A stretch of DNA of 64,000 nt from Haliclona indistincta. Taxonomy: Eukaryota > Porifera > Demospongiae > Haplosclerida > Chalinidae. The notes beneath the pieces were generated by a model. That model was not told the DNA's origin. It ran no database searches and worked only from the letters and a program-made list of their open reading frames with translations. The DNA lies in assembly GCA_964017065.1 (NCBI GenBank), contig OZ024786.1:3162369-3226368 (forward strand), given 5' to 3'. Below, in pieces: positions 31,501 to 43,434 of this stretch; positions within the stretch are counted from its first letter, which is position 1; each line of letters begins with the position of its first letter. The position numbers and the translations under genes were made by a program.

Positions 31501-34500
31501 AGTTACTCCTAGCCTAGGAATCATGAGACGACCAAAGAACGGTACACTGGATATGTCCACTTTAATTGTCTTTTTGACTAGTTGTGAGAGGCTGATGGGA
31601 CCAAATTCAGTAGCAAAGGCACCAGAGAACGCGCCACCTTTTCGAGGTTTTTGAAAGACAACATATATCCTGATTCCATTTATGGAGCCACTAACCACCA
31701 CGGTAGCTAGTCCTCCTTTCCTTAGGTCAATATCTCCAGTGACTGCCATGTTGCTAAGAGATACCTTTGGTAGTGGGATAGGAACATATGATTTTGTTAG
31801 ACTGTTGAGCTCATTTTGTAAGTTGATGGTTAGCTTCCCTCTTGGAGCTCCTCTGAGCAATAGTCTCATAGTATTGGTCTCATATCTTGCAAGAAGATCA
31901 ACAACAATGCTGCCTAAAGCCCACTCTCCAGTAAGTCCAGCAATGATATTTGTTGCATCGTCTGATTTGTTGACTCTGAGCGAGAAAACACCATATCTGA
32001 TTTCAAACAGTCTTGGAATGATCTTAAATTTGCGGAAACGAGCTGAGTAAACATCGATGTAATTGGCTTTACAATCAACAACAAGCTTTTGTAACTTCAT
32101 ATTGATAGCAGACAATCGATTGCGAATCTTTTTGGGAACACCAACAACATCTAGCATTCCAAGAATTTGTCCTTTTGGTACATAAGCTACTAATTTTCCA
32201 TTTGCTTCTGAGTTCACAATTTCTATTTCTTGCAGTTCGTCAAATTCTAATGAAAACGGAAGCAGCAATTATTGTAGCAAATGCATTTTTACAGCATTTG
32301 ATTGACCTAGTATAGTAATGACCGTCATTCGCAGCCATAGCCAGTTATTAGTATAAACAGTATTCCATGCCAGGCGCGTGTCCAGGAATGAGGAAAGATA
32401 GGTGCGCGCGCGCGCAAATTCTAATTAATATTCATTTATTCGTTAAATTACGTCATTTTCGTCACTATTATCGTGGCGCACTGGATTTGTTCATCGCTGA
32501 ACTAATGGAAAAACAGCCTAAACTACCTTAGAATGGGATTTTGGCAGCTGCTAAGCTTGTTGCAATAACATTTATGATAAATTGATTGCCACAGTGTACT
32601 TTGATGCAATGAATAATTTAAAACTTCAATGCTGAGGGGGGTGCTAGAGCACCCGGAGCCCTATCGTGGACACGCGCCTGCATGCAATATAGTTTTACCT
32701 GTTTCTTTTCTGCAAACAGCACTGAATGAATCTTTGTTGAGGTCTAGCACATTCCTGCCAACATTTACACTTGACCGTCTGCTGCTTGTCAGTTTGCCCT
32801 TTTTTATCAATTGAAGGACTTTGCTTTTCATCTTATCGCAAAACCCAAACGATGTTGCTAATTTGTTCTGCTGTATAGGTATTGAAGTATAATAGTTCAA
32901 TTGCACTATTGTAATACCTGTTGTTTCAGTGCTGCGTAAAGTTGATTGGATAGTAGTGTTCCTCCACCAAGGAAACTTTTAGAATCAAGGGTAAACTCTA
33001 TATTTGTTGCCGAAAGCAAGAAAGTTTGAAAGTGCTTTAGACTGTCCATCTTTTCTGCTACATATAAATAATCTTTTCCTTGATGAGTTTGTACCACTTG
33101 TACCGGAAATGTTGATACAAACTTCGTGTTCGGCTAAAGAGATAATATGTTTTTTGTAGTAAACATCTTCAAGATTTGAACTTATAACTTACTATTCTTT
33201 TGTTTTCATTTACTGTAATCACAGCTAGAGCATCCATAATTCCTTTATTATCGAATATTATGATTTTCCAAATGTGTGTTGGAACTATAATACCACAGTT
33301 GCGATGAAATCTAAATGATTGCATTTTCTGTATCAAACAGACAGTATTGTTAGTCATGAACTTACTGTGTACCACTTGGTTGTGCATTAGCTCCCGTAAT
33401 CACAAAAACATCACCAAAATCTTTCACTAGGCCTCTGGCATAATTTTCCCATTGTTTCCAAGCACCTGAGTGTTAGCAAGATTTTAAACAGTCGTGTGAA
33501 CACATTGACTGCTTAACATACCTTGGTTGTGATCCTTATATTGTGGCCATATGTTGGTGTATATCATTGTATTAGTGGCATCAACTTGACTCACCATGTC
33601 AGCTGCAGCATAATAATGTATGATAATAAAATTATATTATTTTGGTTACACATGAAATTCGCAATTGACATTATCATGTCAATTGTAATAAAAACTTGGG
33701 TACAACATAGTTGTACTAGCAAACCTGCATCTTGCAATTCAAAATTTGCTTACCAAATGGTGCTGAGTGTCCTTTATTAAACTCAGTCCTTTTAAAATAT
33801 GCATCATCAATTTTTATGTTGCATACTGTATCTGTTAGACGCGGGTCAGGTCTGAAATAGCTGCTCCGAAGTATATTGGTAGGTTTCTGAAGTAAAAAAA
33901 TTAATTATTAATAATATGTACATGTATGTGTATTCTGCTAATAAACGAAATACCGTAAATCTTGAAAGTTTTAGCGTCAAAATATTTTCGTTGTCCTTTT
34001 GACGAAAATTAAATACGCGAAATTTTACGAGCATTGTTTAAATCAACGCGCACTATTTGCGCACCCAAGCTAACGACGAAAATTAGATACACCGAAAATT
34101 TGATAGAACAAAATTTGGATACAGTACGCGAAAATTTCCAGATCTACGGTACAATGCCAGTGACATACACAAAGGGACTCTACTAGAACCAACCCAGCCA
34201 TGTTCAACTATAATAATAACAAGAAAATAGAAAGATTTCTAACGAAATCAAAAGGATGTAGGGATAAAGAAATCTGCTACTGGTCCACAATGTAAACCAA
34301 CAAGGAGCAAGCATGGACGATTGACTTGCTAACAGACCATAGATCCCTACATCAGTGGCTGACTATAGCAGTTCAGCTAGTTGCTGTTGACTGACACCTG
34401 ACATGAATTCAGCTTGTATCAAAATCAAAATCTTATGTACAGCCACTGATGTAGGGATCTATGGTCTGTTAGCAAGTCAATCGTCCATGCTTGCTCCTTG

Positions 34501-37337
34501 TTGGTTTACATTGTGGACCAGTAGCAGATTTCTTTATCCCTACATCCTTTTGATTTCGTTAGAAATCTTTCTATTTTCTTGTTTGTGTCCTTTTTTCTTT
34601 TTCAAATTTTTGCTGCAGTTCGAATTCGGCAAGATAATGTATCTCTTTGATTCCACCATTTGCTGTTGTTGATCTTATTAACTTGTAGCTCATTATTATT
34701 CCTAAATACTGAAACTAGCTCTTGCATAATTGCATAATTGCATTCATGCATGATGCAGGATTGCACTCCATACGAGCCCCGCCCACTCTGGTTTAGAAAT
34801 TTCTGTATGGCTGTGATATAATGTCTGGCAAGCAGCAGAACGATGATACTACACAAGCTTACTCAGTGAGTTGTTCTTCGAAGACTCCAGACGCCAATAA
34901 GCGCTCTCCATACGGCGATACTCTACTTCTAGAATTCGTGTGGTTGGTCACGTGCGTATTGCGTAATCACAATAATGGCGTCTTATACCGCGTTTACACT
35001 ACACAAAATAACCGGGCCAGCCCGGCACGGCACGGCACGGCTCGGCACGGCACGCCTTAAATTGCCAATGTAAACGCGCTAAAATGCGAGCCGGGCCGTG
35101 CCGTGCCGGGCTGGCCCGGTCTGGTATTGGAAAGCGGGCTGGCCCGGCCCGGCACGGCACGGCACGGCTCGGCACCGCTTTTATGGCTAGTGTAAACGCT
35201 AACAACGCGGGCCGGGCCGGGCCAAGTTGTTTTTTATCGACCTACAGCCACTGCTATGGTGATCTAGGCTTCGCCAATGGGCCAGTTGCGTGTAAGGCGA
35301 ACTATTTTAATGATATGCAAATTGACATAACGTCACTTCCGGACTGCTCATAGCCGCCTACTTGTACCTACTTTGTATGGAGTTCATTGAGAAAATATGA
35401 GTTTTTAAAACTTCGCGGGCAACCAAAACTTGGCGCATGTGCAGGATCTAAGAATGCGATGCACAACTACTACCATTGGCACACGCAACGCAGTAAAAAC
35501 AGAGACGATCGGTGGAGGCGCGGTCGAGAACGAGACATCACTGTACAGCTGGGTATGCTCTGTTTTGTCAGAGGCAAAATGCGTGCCTAGATTGTCAGCA
35601 CTCGCAATATAAGTATCAAATCTGTCACCTTTCACTGTTTCTCGAGTAAACTAGTGAACATCTTGCTCTACCATTAGTTGAGCTGTGCTAGTATTCGCGT
35701 TTTCATCGCTCGTCACCATTGGCTTACCTAGCTGTACAGTGATGGCTCGTTCTCGACCGCGCCTCCACCGATCGTCTCTGTTTTTACTGCGTTGCGTGTG
35801 CCAATGGTAGTAGTTGCGCATCGCATTCTCTGATCCTGCACATGCGCCAAGTTTTGGCTGCCCGCGAAGTTTTAAAAACTCATATTTTCTCAACGAACTC
35901 CATACAAAGTAGGTACAAGTAGGCGGCTACGAGCAGTCCGGAAGTGACTTTACGTTCAATTATCAGTAATTAAATTCCTTGGCTCTTACACGCAACTGGC
36001 CTATTGAAGAAACAGTAATACTCGGTGTGTCTGTCTTGAAAAGGAAAGGACCACGTAAGAGAGGACGCCAGCAAAGCGTTCGTTATGCATTGCGTACCTT
36101 CAGCATACTGCTGCGTGCCCGTTGTTACTCAATCCATAACATAGCTCTGACAAGAGCTGTACAGAACAAAAATGCAACAATACATGCACCAGCACAGATA
36201 CAAACTCGCTTCAGCTATCGTTGCTAGGTAGTCGCCATTTTATTCTCCCACGTCACGAAGTCTCCGCCTTTTACAATCGACTTGGCCCGGTAAAATATTG
36301 TGCAGTGTAAACGCGTGCAAGAACCGAGCCGTGCCGTGCCGAGCCGTGCCGTGCCGTGCCGTGCTCCCACGGCCCCAGTACAGTGTAAACGCGGTATAAC
36401 ACTTAGCTGGCAACTGTTCGTGATCGTGGACTCGTCAAATTTACATCGTCGTTTCGCTAAAAACTAAGTTCAAAAGGCACATGCCAGGAGAATTTCACGA
36501 CTGTTCGTGGGTGTTTTGGTCTTGGCACTGCTCGTGTAAAGGCGCTAGGCGAGTGGAAGAAAGAAAGAAAACGAAGATGACGAAACTCGATTTTCACCGT
36601 TTTCAGGTTCGTCACTTTAGCAACAATTTTGAGCAATCTCCTTGCTACTGTAAGATGGGGCAATGCTAGAGAGCAGATCTAAGTGTCTTTGGACGTATAA
36701 AATTCATCAACAGGCGAAATATCAGCGTTTGAACGCTAATACATTGTATGTAGCCGCCATCTTGTTTTCTCGTTCATCCCTACATAGGGAGTCACTACCG
36801 TGCCTCCCTAATAATATTATAACACCTTCCATTCATTTATGATTCCTCTCTCTGTCGAACACTATATGTGTGTGCTCGTGACCAAAAAAATTTCGAAGTA
36901 ACTTGCCTTTTCTAGTTCAAGTCCATTCAGTCGTTCAAGAGTATACAGTGGTATTTTAGTTTGGGTGTTATAAACAGTAGCATAGCCGCCTTGTAAAAAG
37001 CTCTTGATATGCTTGCTATCTACGACTTTGCTTGCATCAATTCCAATTCCTCCAATGTAGTCATTCAAACTGTAACCACCTGCATGTATGAAGTAGTTTG
37101 AATGCTGTGTCGATAGCAAATATGATATTGTCCACATTACAAGGCTAAGTATAATTTGATTCAAGATTGCATGCACTCTACCAATATATGATTCGAAATA
37201 CCTTCGAGGAGAGCTTGGTATTTCTGTAGTTTTTCATTTTCCAGGACATAATCAGCATCAACTACAGTAGGTTGCAGGAATACTGCACATCCTACAACCA
37301 CCACCAGGAGTGGTAGTATTTGATGTAACAGCTGCAT
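28565..37337 (-). CDS. N2: secreted EndoG/ENDOD1-like nuclease with giant beta-rich domain and cationic tail
   Basis: A paralogue of N1. Exons are about 37202-37337, 36907-37079, 33754-33886, 33522-33602, 33366-33465, 33193-33310, 32918-33135, 32701-32870, 29193-32246 and 28565-29139. The first exon fuses the signal peptide (MQLLHQILPLLVVVVGCAVF) directly to the equivalent of exon 2 in frame, so intron 1 and its exon edges have been deleted. The nuclease motifs are YNTQTKIPLYTLERLNG, FRPDPRL, NKGHSAPFG (Asn in place of Asp before the catalytic His motif), NIWPQYKDHNQ and VFVITGA. The giant exon (about 1,018 codons) and the basic terminal exon are open throughout. Intron 3 has the family GC donor and has grown to about 3 kb through stacked transposon insertions. 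I see no inactivating change, but the Asp-to-Asn change in the motif could affect activity. Confidence 0.83.
32371..32680. mobile_element. MITE with CAGGCGCGTGTCCA ends
   Basis: A 310-bp insertion with terminal inverted repeats CAGGCGCGTGTCC(A) and (T)GGACACGCGCCTG, flanked by CATGC on both sides. The corresponding introns of N1 (about 21660) and N3 (about 49720) read CCATGCAATAG without the insertion, so this is a clean insertion with a paralogous empty site. It lies in the intron just before the giant exon of N2. The superfamily is not assigned. Confidence 0.75.
33953..34149. mobile_element. TA-flanked MITE (197 bp)
   Basis: Ends are CCGTAAATCT at the left and AGATCTACGG at the right (nearly perfect inverted repeats), flanked by TA dinucleotides (33951-33952 and 34150-34151). 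The equivalent intron of N3 (about 51008) reads GCGAAATACAATGCC with a single TA. A TA duplication fits a Tc1/mariner-type MITE. It lies in intron 3 of N2. Confidence 0.8.
34220..36814 (+). mobile_element. hairpin-ended composite element, copy 1 (interrupted)
   Basis: The left end is a long inverted repeat: about 34222-34365 and 34437-34581 are near-perfect reverse complements (GATGTAGGGATCTATGGTCT in the right arm), so it can fold into a hairpin of about 145 bp. A body follows with conserved GAGCCCCGCCCACT, GGTCACGTGCGTATT and AAGATGGCGGC-type blocks, and the right end carries a short palindrome (GGGAGTCACTACCGTGCCTCCC, 36790-36809). N1 intron 3 gives the empty site (TCAACTATTATAACACC). A GC-rich element (34986-36396) is nested inside. 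No transposase is seen. Other copies lie at 40816-42049, 54577-55778 and 63150 to the window end. Confidence 0.75.
34986..36396. mobile_element. GC-rich element nested in the hairpin element
   Basis: A 1.41-kb insertion with inverted ends TACCGCGTTTACACT and AGTGTAAACGCGGTA, flanked by TTA and TAA. The same site is uninterrupted in the hairpin copies at about 41616, 55010 and 63943 (GGCGTCTAACAC or GGCGTCAAACAC). Inside are tandem GGCACGGCACGG runs (35018-35060, 35140-35175, 36325-36362), CCGGGCC-rich palindromes, further internal TGTAAACGC copies, and a long inverted repeat (about 35340-35560 against 35720-35940). The 3-bp TWA-type duplication suggests a PIF/Harbinger-like element. Its mirrored ORFs are products of the inverted repeat and not genes. 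Confidence 0.75.
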
Positions 37338-37380
37338 TGCTACGGTCAGACTGCATGCAAGCTGTAAACTGCATAGCTAT

Positions 37381-37390
37381 TACTTTTATA
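37381..37390 (-). promoter_or_regulatory. TATA box of N2
   Basis: TATAAAAGTA on the minus strand, 44 bp from the ATG at 37337, in the same place as in N1 and N3. Confidence 0.7.
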
Positions 37391-37479
37391 CCCCATAACT
37401 TGCGGTAGCGTATGTGAGTGTAAGACTACGCCCTATGCAACTTATGTGTATTTAACACTAACTTTTTTATTATTGGTGT

Positions 37480-40316
37480 AGTCGATGTTTACTTAATTTT
37501 AAATTATTTTGTTTACATGGAATAATAATGTTGTTCTTGTACATGTTTGTAAAAAAGGAAGTCACATAGCATCTACATTTGTAGACACTATGCAGTAATA
37601 CCTGTAAAAGTATTTGGAATATTTTCTTTCAGGATAGTGCACTTGACTAAGGTAGCCAGTATGTTCATTATTATTATAAATGCAGTTGTGGCAATAGTTA
37701 GAAAATGGAATCTGCTGATATCTCCTCATAAGAATTTAAATCGTGCATTATAGTTTTGATATAACATAGTCATGAGTTGTGCTGTGCTGGGACGAACATG
37801 CCTAATTTTATGCTAGCAGTAGAATAATCTCAAATTCATCAAGTGCAATGTTATTAACTTGGTAGCAGAGTAACTTGTTTAGTCCAGACCTACTTGTAAA
37901 TGTATGTGCACATCTAGTTGAGCATGGCCCGACCTTTGCATCCTGCAAGAAGTCGGCTTGCAAACCTATGCAGGACTTGTGCCTTGTCCCCTGGCCGAAT
38001 TTTTCGCAAAGCAGAAATGCAATGGAATAAAATCTTGTTCTACATGGCAGTTACATAAAACACTATGTAAAGTTGGCGGTGATGTTTACACAACACATTG
38101 GAGAATATTTATTTTCAGGTTTTTAATTGTCTTAAGGAATTATAGCAGTTCCCTAGTTCTCCAGTCCTACATATACGTCGATTCTTCAAGCCTTTACAGC
38201 TCAGGTTTCTCTTGGTTAAGTCTACAGTGACCTAGACTTCTAGGCAGTGATTCAAGGCGAACACCAATTGTTGCACAAGATAAGAGTGAAAAGACCACAA
38301 TAACAAGAAACAAAGTGTTAATCAAAGGCAAACTGAACGCAACTGCTGGATGGTTAATACTGATTATGTAATCCACTGTTTACACACCTGAATACTGCAA
38401 TATGATAGGAGCCTGGTGGATATAATGCGTGTTTTTGCTACCCTATCTCCAACAGAGGTCGCAATTGGTGCACACCAGCACTCCTGTCGTGGGTTTAGCC
38501 AACCAGCATTTTGTATGTGGATTAAAGTGGGATTTATGTATGTTATGTTTGTTATGTGCTTCCAGCTGTTCTTAGATCCCTAATGAAACATTTAATCTTG
38601 TCTTGAGCAGCCTGTGTCCCTGGGTATGAACAGGTTGGTGAAAATCACAAGCTTGCTGTCCACTTGTTATAGAGTGACTAAGTCAAGGCATCAACTTTTG
38701 CCCAATGAGGCTCAGTTTTTCATAGGCTGGAGTAATAATGTGCACTATATGTCATGGTAGGTCATTATCAGTAGCTTGGTGTCTCGCCTAATAATTACTT
38801 TTAGTAAATGAAAGCTCTTTGGCGAAGTACTCTTTTGCTCTGGAGACGTCATCCATGTCCTCTCAATTTAGAGTTTTATTTCTAACTGCTTATTATTATC
38901 AGTTATTTCATTTTTATGTCCGATGAGCATCGATTGTAGCTCAGCATACTGATCACATGATTATTATGCCTTTGGGTTCATGAACCATTTGTTGTGCTTA
39001 TGATCTTTTTAAACTACCTTGTTTAATGTATAAACAAGGAAGATAAACCTAAGGATGAGCCCAACCCAAGGATGGATACATGTATGTATGTGTATGTACT
39101 AGACAAACATTCAGTTATTACTATGTACGTGTGATCCAGGTTTTGTCTTTTGTAGTTGCATAATAAAATTAGTTTTCTTTTTTACCGCTTTTTTCAAGTT
39201 TAAAACTATTAATAGTAAAGAAATGCAATTTATACAATAATGGAATAGTTAAGACAAGTTCAATTGCTTGCTTAAAGAACTGTTAGTATTGTATTTTTGT
39301 AGATGAAGATCAGGCTGTCTCTTGAACTCAGGTTGTTTGCCAAGTTGCTTACTGTTCATCAAGTACTTAAATTTACATATCATAGAGCAGTTTGCAGTAA
39401 ATTAAGCATGTTAGAATTGATAATTTATTGATAATCCTTAGCAAAATTGATGCCTAAGAAAGGTCATGAATTTGCAAAAGTTTTAACTATAGCCACCTAA
39501 ATATAATTATTAGGCATCATACAATGCCTAAATTTACATTGGCTGTCTCAAGCAGTTTTATCTAAATTTAGGCTAAAATCAAACACTAAACCTAAATTTA
39601 GGCAACTTTGCTGATTTTCAGACGACAACTCCTAAATTTAGGTACTCTTGCTGAATTTTTGAACATTTTGCAAACATCGACCACCTAAATTGAAGTGATC
39701 AATGTTATAAATATTATTGATGTTGGAGTGGTCGTAGCATTTTAATCTAAAAATGAGACATTTTAAGCTAAATTTAGGTGGAAATAGTCAAAATTTATTC
39801 AATTTCATGAGCTTTCTTAGGCATTTGCTAAGGATTATTTATGAATTGGTTCAAATGTGCAAAAAAATTGGACAAAAGAAAAAATTAATAATCATTCTTA
39901 TGTTGACTGTGTTTAACTTCCTATTTGTTGTTATGATAAACTCATGGGTGTTACATCTGCACTTGTATAATATCTACAAAAAGGTGACAATAGTGTTTGT
40001 CATGTTTCACCAACAAACAAGGAAATAGTCATTTCCTTGATATTGGAACATCAAGGAAATGACTATTGAAATTGAAATTGTAATTCCAATGTGTGTGGGA
40101 TTGTGGCTAGAACAAATCCAATGCGGGTTTGCAATCTGATCTTCCGCAGAACGCAGACATCGGACCATGCCCAACTAGTGCACACAAGATACTTGTCTTG
40201 GGTTTAGCCAACCAACATTAATTTTATATATTATGTTAGTGCGACCATGTTTGTCATGTCCTGCCAGCTGTTCTTTTATCCCTAATGAAACATTTATACT
40301 TGTCTTGAGCAGCCTG
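37480..40316. repeat. dispersed repeat family between N2 and the N4-type fragment
   Basis: This stretch matches the family at 23.8-26.7 and 51.9-53.8 kb (shared CTTGTCTTGAGCAGCCTG, AAACAAGGAAGATAAACCTA and CTCAATTTAGAGTTT). It holds no credible gene. It ends exactly where the truncated nuclease exon begins (CAGCCTGTGTCCCT at about 40310). A separate inverted-repeat element lies inside it at 39425-39840. Confidence 0.55.
39425..39840. mobile_element. MITE-like inverted repeat with internal CCTAAATTTAGG palindromes
   Basis: The ends are imperfect inverted repeats (GATAATCCTTAGCAAAATTG at the left; GGCATTTGCTAAGGATTAT at the right). Between them a 10-14 bp motif, CCTAAATTTAGG or a close variant, appears at least five times between 39528 and 39780. 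There is no ORF. It interrupts a member of the dispersed repeat family. Confidence 0.55.
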
Positions 40317-40317
40317 T

Positions 40318-40714
40318 GTCCCTAAACAGTAGCATAGCTGCCTTGACAAAAGTTACGGAGATGCTCTTTCTTGTCAAATTCATCAGTATTGATACCAATC
40401 ACTTCATGATAGTCTGGCAGACCACCTAGATTTGATAGGAGGAATGCAGATTTTTGAATCAAAAACAGACATTTTCATGAGCTTTCTATTTTGCATAGTT
40501 CCCAGTAGCTATAATATCTAATACCTTTCTTCATTGTTTCTTGCATTGATATCAGTCTACTGTTTCCCATTGAAGTGCTTATAGCCTGTATATAAAAATA
40601 CATTTGTACGTATTGTTGGTTTGTTTTAATCACCTGAAGTCGCCCAGTCCCTGCAGCTGGTTGCAATAACACTGCACACCCCACTACCACTAACAGACTG
40701 TGGTAGAATTGCAT
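40318..40714 (-). pseudogene. 5' fragment of an N4-type nuclease gene
   Basis: Exon 1 (about 40634-40714) encodes a signal peptide (MQFYHSLLVVVGCAVLLQ). Exon 2 (about 40526-40590) matches exon 2 of N4 (ends MKKG; N4 has VKKG). Exon 3 is cut off after GSYATV, part-way through the nuclease domain, where dispersed-repeat sequence begins at the CTGTGTCCCT junction. The rest of the gene is absent. The same breakpoint occurs at 53800, so one truncation event was later duplicated. Exon 1 here shows what the missing first exon of N4 may look like. Confidence 0.75.
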
Positions 40715-40815
40715 CTCTGTGATCAGTTATGCTATACCGTAGTTCTGCTGACTTTTTGAGCAATGACACTGTGTTTTATATTCTTCAGACTTAGCCATAC
40801 CATCCGTAGTTTTTA

Positions 40816-42049
40816 CAAGAAAATAAAAAGATTTCTAACAAAATCAAAAGGATGTAGGGATAAAGAAATCTGTTACTGGTCCACAATGTAAACCAACAAG
40901 GAGCAAGCATGGAATGGTAACACGATTGACTTGCTAACAGACCATAGATCCCTACATCAGTGGCTGTACATAACATTTTGACTATAATATAATTATTTTG
41001 TCACAAGCTAAATTCAATTCAATGCATGTCAGGTGTCAGCCAATAGCAACTAGCAGAACTGCTGTAGTCAGCCACTGATGTAGGGATCTATGGTCTGTTA
41101 GCAAGTCAATCGTGTTACCATTCCATGCTTGCTCCTTGTTGGTTTACATTGTGGACCAGTAACAGATTTCTTTATCCCTACATCCTTTTGATTTCGTTAG
41201 AAATCTTTTTATTTTCTTGTTTGTGTCCTTTTTTCTTTTACAGTGAGTTTCAAATTTTTGGTGCAGTTCGAATTCGGCAAGATAATGTATCTCTTTTTTG
41301 TTTCCATCATTGGTTTGGTTTGCTTTCTTAACAATTGCTTTTTAACTTGTAGCTCCTATAAATACTGAAACTAGCTCATCCATTCATGCATGCTGAAGCC
41401 TGGATGCACAGCATACGAGCCCCGCCCACTCTGGTTTAGAATTTTCTGCATGGCTGTGATACTATCTGGCAAGCAGCAGAACGGTGATACTACACGAGCT
41501 TACTCTGTGAGTTGTTCTTCGAAGACTCCAGACGCCATGCAATATGCGCTCTCCATACGGCGATACTCTACAAGTGTGTTTGGTCACGTGCGTATTACGT
41601 AATCACAATAATGGCGTCAAACACTTAGCTGACAACTGTTCGTGATCGTGAGCTCGTCAAATGTATATCGTCATTTCGCTAAAAACTAAGTTCAAAAGGC
41701 ACATGCCAGGAGAATTTCACGACTGTTCGTGGGTGTTTTGGTCTCGGCACTGCCCGCGTAAAGGCGCTAGGCGAGTGGAAGAAAGAAAGAAAGAAGAAGA
41801 AGAAAACGAAGATGACGAAAGTCGATTTTCACCGTTTCCAGGTTCGTCACTTTAGTAACAATTTCGAGCAATCTCCTTGCTACTGTAAGACGGGGCAACG
41901 CCAGAGAGCAGATCAAAGTGTCTTTGGACGTATACAATTCATCACCAGGCGAAATATCAGCATTTGAACGCTAATACATTGTATGTAGCCGCCATCTTTT
42001 TTTCTCGTTCATCCCTACATAGGGAGTCACTACCGTGCCTCCCTAATAA
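40816..42049 (+). mobile_element. hairpin-ended composite element, copy 2
   Basis: An uninterrupted copy of about 1.23 kb: left hairpin arms at about 40818-40970 and 41070-41217, the body, then the terminal palindrome (GTCACTACCGTGCC) at 42024-42043. The duplicated flank at about 54018 (CCGTAGTTTTTATATCTGG) gives the pre-insertion sequence at the left side. The short ORF starting MPGEFHDCSWVFW in the body recurs in other copies but is only 60-90 codons long; I do not treat it as a host gene. Confidence 0.7.
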
Positions 42050-43040
42050 CTCGTTGCTATGGTTAAGTAGAATGCAGTTTAGCACGTTTGAGCATTATTA
42101 AACATCAGGCCCTTAAGTATGTGTCACAAGCATTTTTTGATGAAATGAAGTGAATAAAGTGTAATTGTCATAGTTGTTTTGTAGCTTTTTGTTTAATGCT
42201 AGAATAATTATTTTTATTTATTCAAAAGTTAGTTATCAAAATGATGCTTGTCCATAATTATTTCTTCTAGCTCAACACAAACATGTTGTATGCTAAACGC
42301 ATTGAGACTATGCTTGTAATTATTATGTCTTTAGCATAATATTCTTGGTCATTTCTTGAAAGCCTGATTTGATGCATGTGTGTTTGACCATTGATGAAAT
42401 TTTCACAGATAACAGCATGCCTGTTCCTGTTATTTTTGCCAGCTTGCATTGTGATTTATAAATCTATTACAATCATCATCAGCTGGTTCACAATGTAAAC
42501 CAACAAGGAAATGGTAGCACGATAGACTGGATAATAGACCAGCATCCCTACATCAGTGGCTATACATAATTATGGACTCTAAGTCAACACCACATGTTTG
42601 TATTATTGTAGACTATAGGTCATTCCTACATCTTTATGATTTCGATGGAAATCTTTTTAATGTTTGAGAGCTGCAGTTAAATAATAATTGTTGTGAATTG
42701 TTATTAAATTATTATGCACAATTTTACATTGCCAGCCTGTGCGATATAATTATTCTTCAAAATGGTCCTACCTCTATAAAAAATAATTACAAGTACAAGT
42801 TAAGTTTTTGTGGACGAAAATCACAATGCAAACATCCTCTTGTTTTCATTACAAATTCTTGAAATGATATTTCAGCAATAAAACTGCAGCTAAGCTACAT
42901 ATACAAAATTTATCAGTGCACCACAGTACTAACACCTTACTAGCGATATTATACACAAATTAGCAGTACACTGCTCTACTCTCATCATTTTCACTATAGC
43001 TACTATTGCCAAACACTGAGTGTATAGAAGGGTCCATTCA
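42050..43040. repeat. duplicated flank downstream of N4-type genes
   Basis: This block corresponds to 54020-54440 (shared TAGCACGTTTGAGCA) and, nearer the gene end, to 56390-56800 (shared ATTCTTGAAATGATATTTCA). It includes a degraded partial hairpin copy at about 42480-42660. No gene is seen. Confidence 0.6.
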
Positions 43041-43434
43041 TTTTGCTCAGGAGATAAAATTCCTGAGCCCTCCAATAACGTGATTTCCAATTGATTTCAC
43101 CAAGGAAAGAACATTCCTCAGGTTGATATAAAGTCCAAATCGTCTATAACGGTTAAATATCTTGACCACTGTTGACACTCTAAAACGGCCTCTTGCTGCT
43201 GAACTCAAGGCTACGTCAAAGCTGAGCTCTGTTGTATCGAAGACTCCTCTAAATAAAGCACCAAAGGTGCAGATGCCTCGGTGCAGTAGCATGTATGCTA
43301 GCATGCAATTGGCAGATGCATATGACAGCACGTATGCATGAATGCAGTAGATCCATGGAAGCATCAAAACAGTATCATAGAAGCATGCAATGCAAGCTAC
43401 AGTAGAAGTGACCAGCAGATCCATGGAACATGCA

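Noticed and set aside
35387..35893. Two mirrored ORFs with almost identical proteins (MRKYEFLKLRGQPKLGACAG)
   Set aside because: They are the two arms of an inverted repeat within a transposable element, with no domain recognised and no splice context.
36481..36669. ORF starting MPGEFHDCSWVFW in the hairpin element
   Set aside because: Present in several element copies but only about 60-90 codons, with no recognised domain and no continuation; treated as part of the element body.
39753..40028. 91-codon hydrophobic plus-strand ORF
   Set aside because: AT-rich hydrophobic reading across a MITE end and a dispersed repeat; no start context or homologous copy is maintained.
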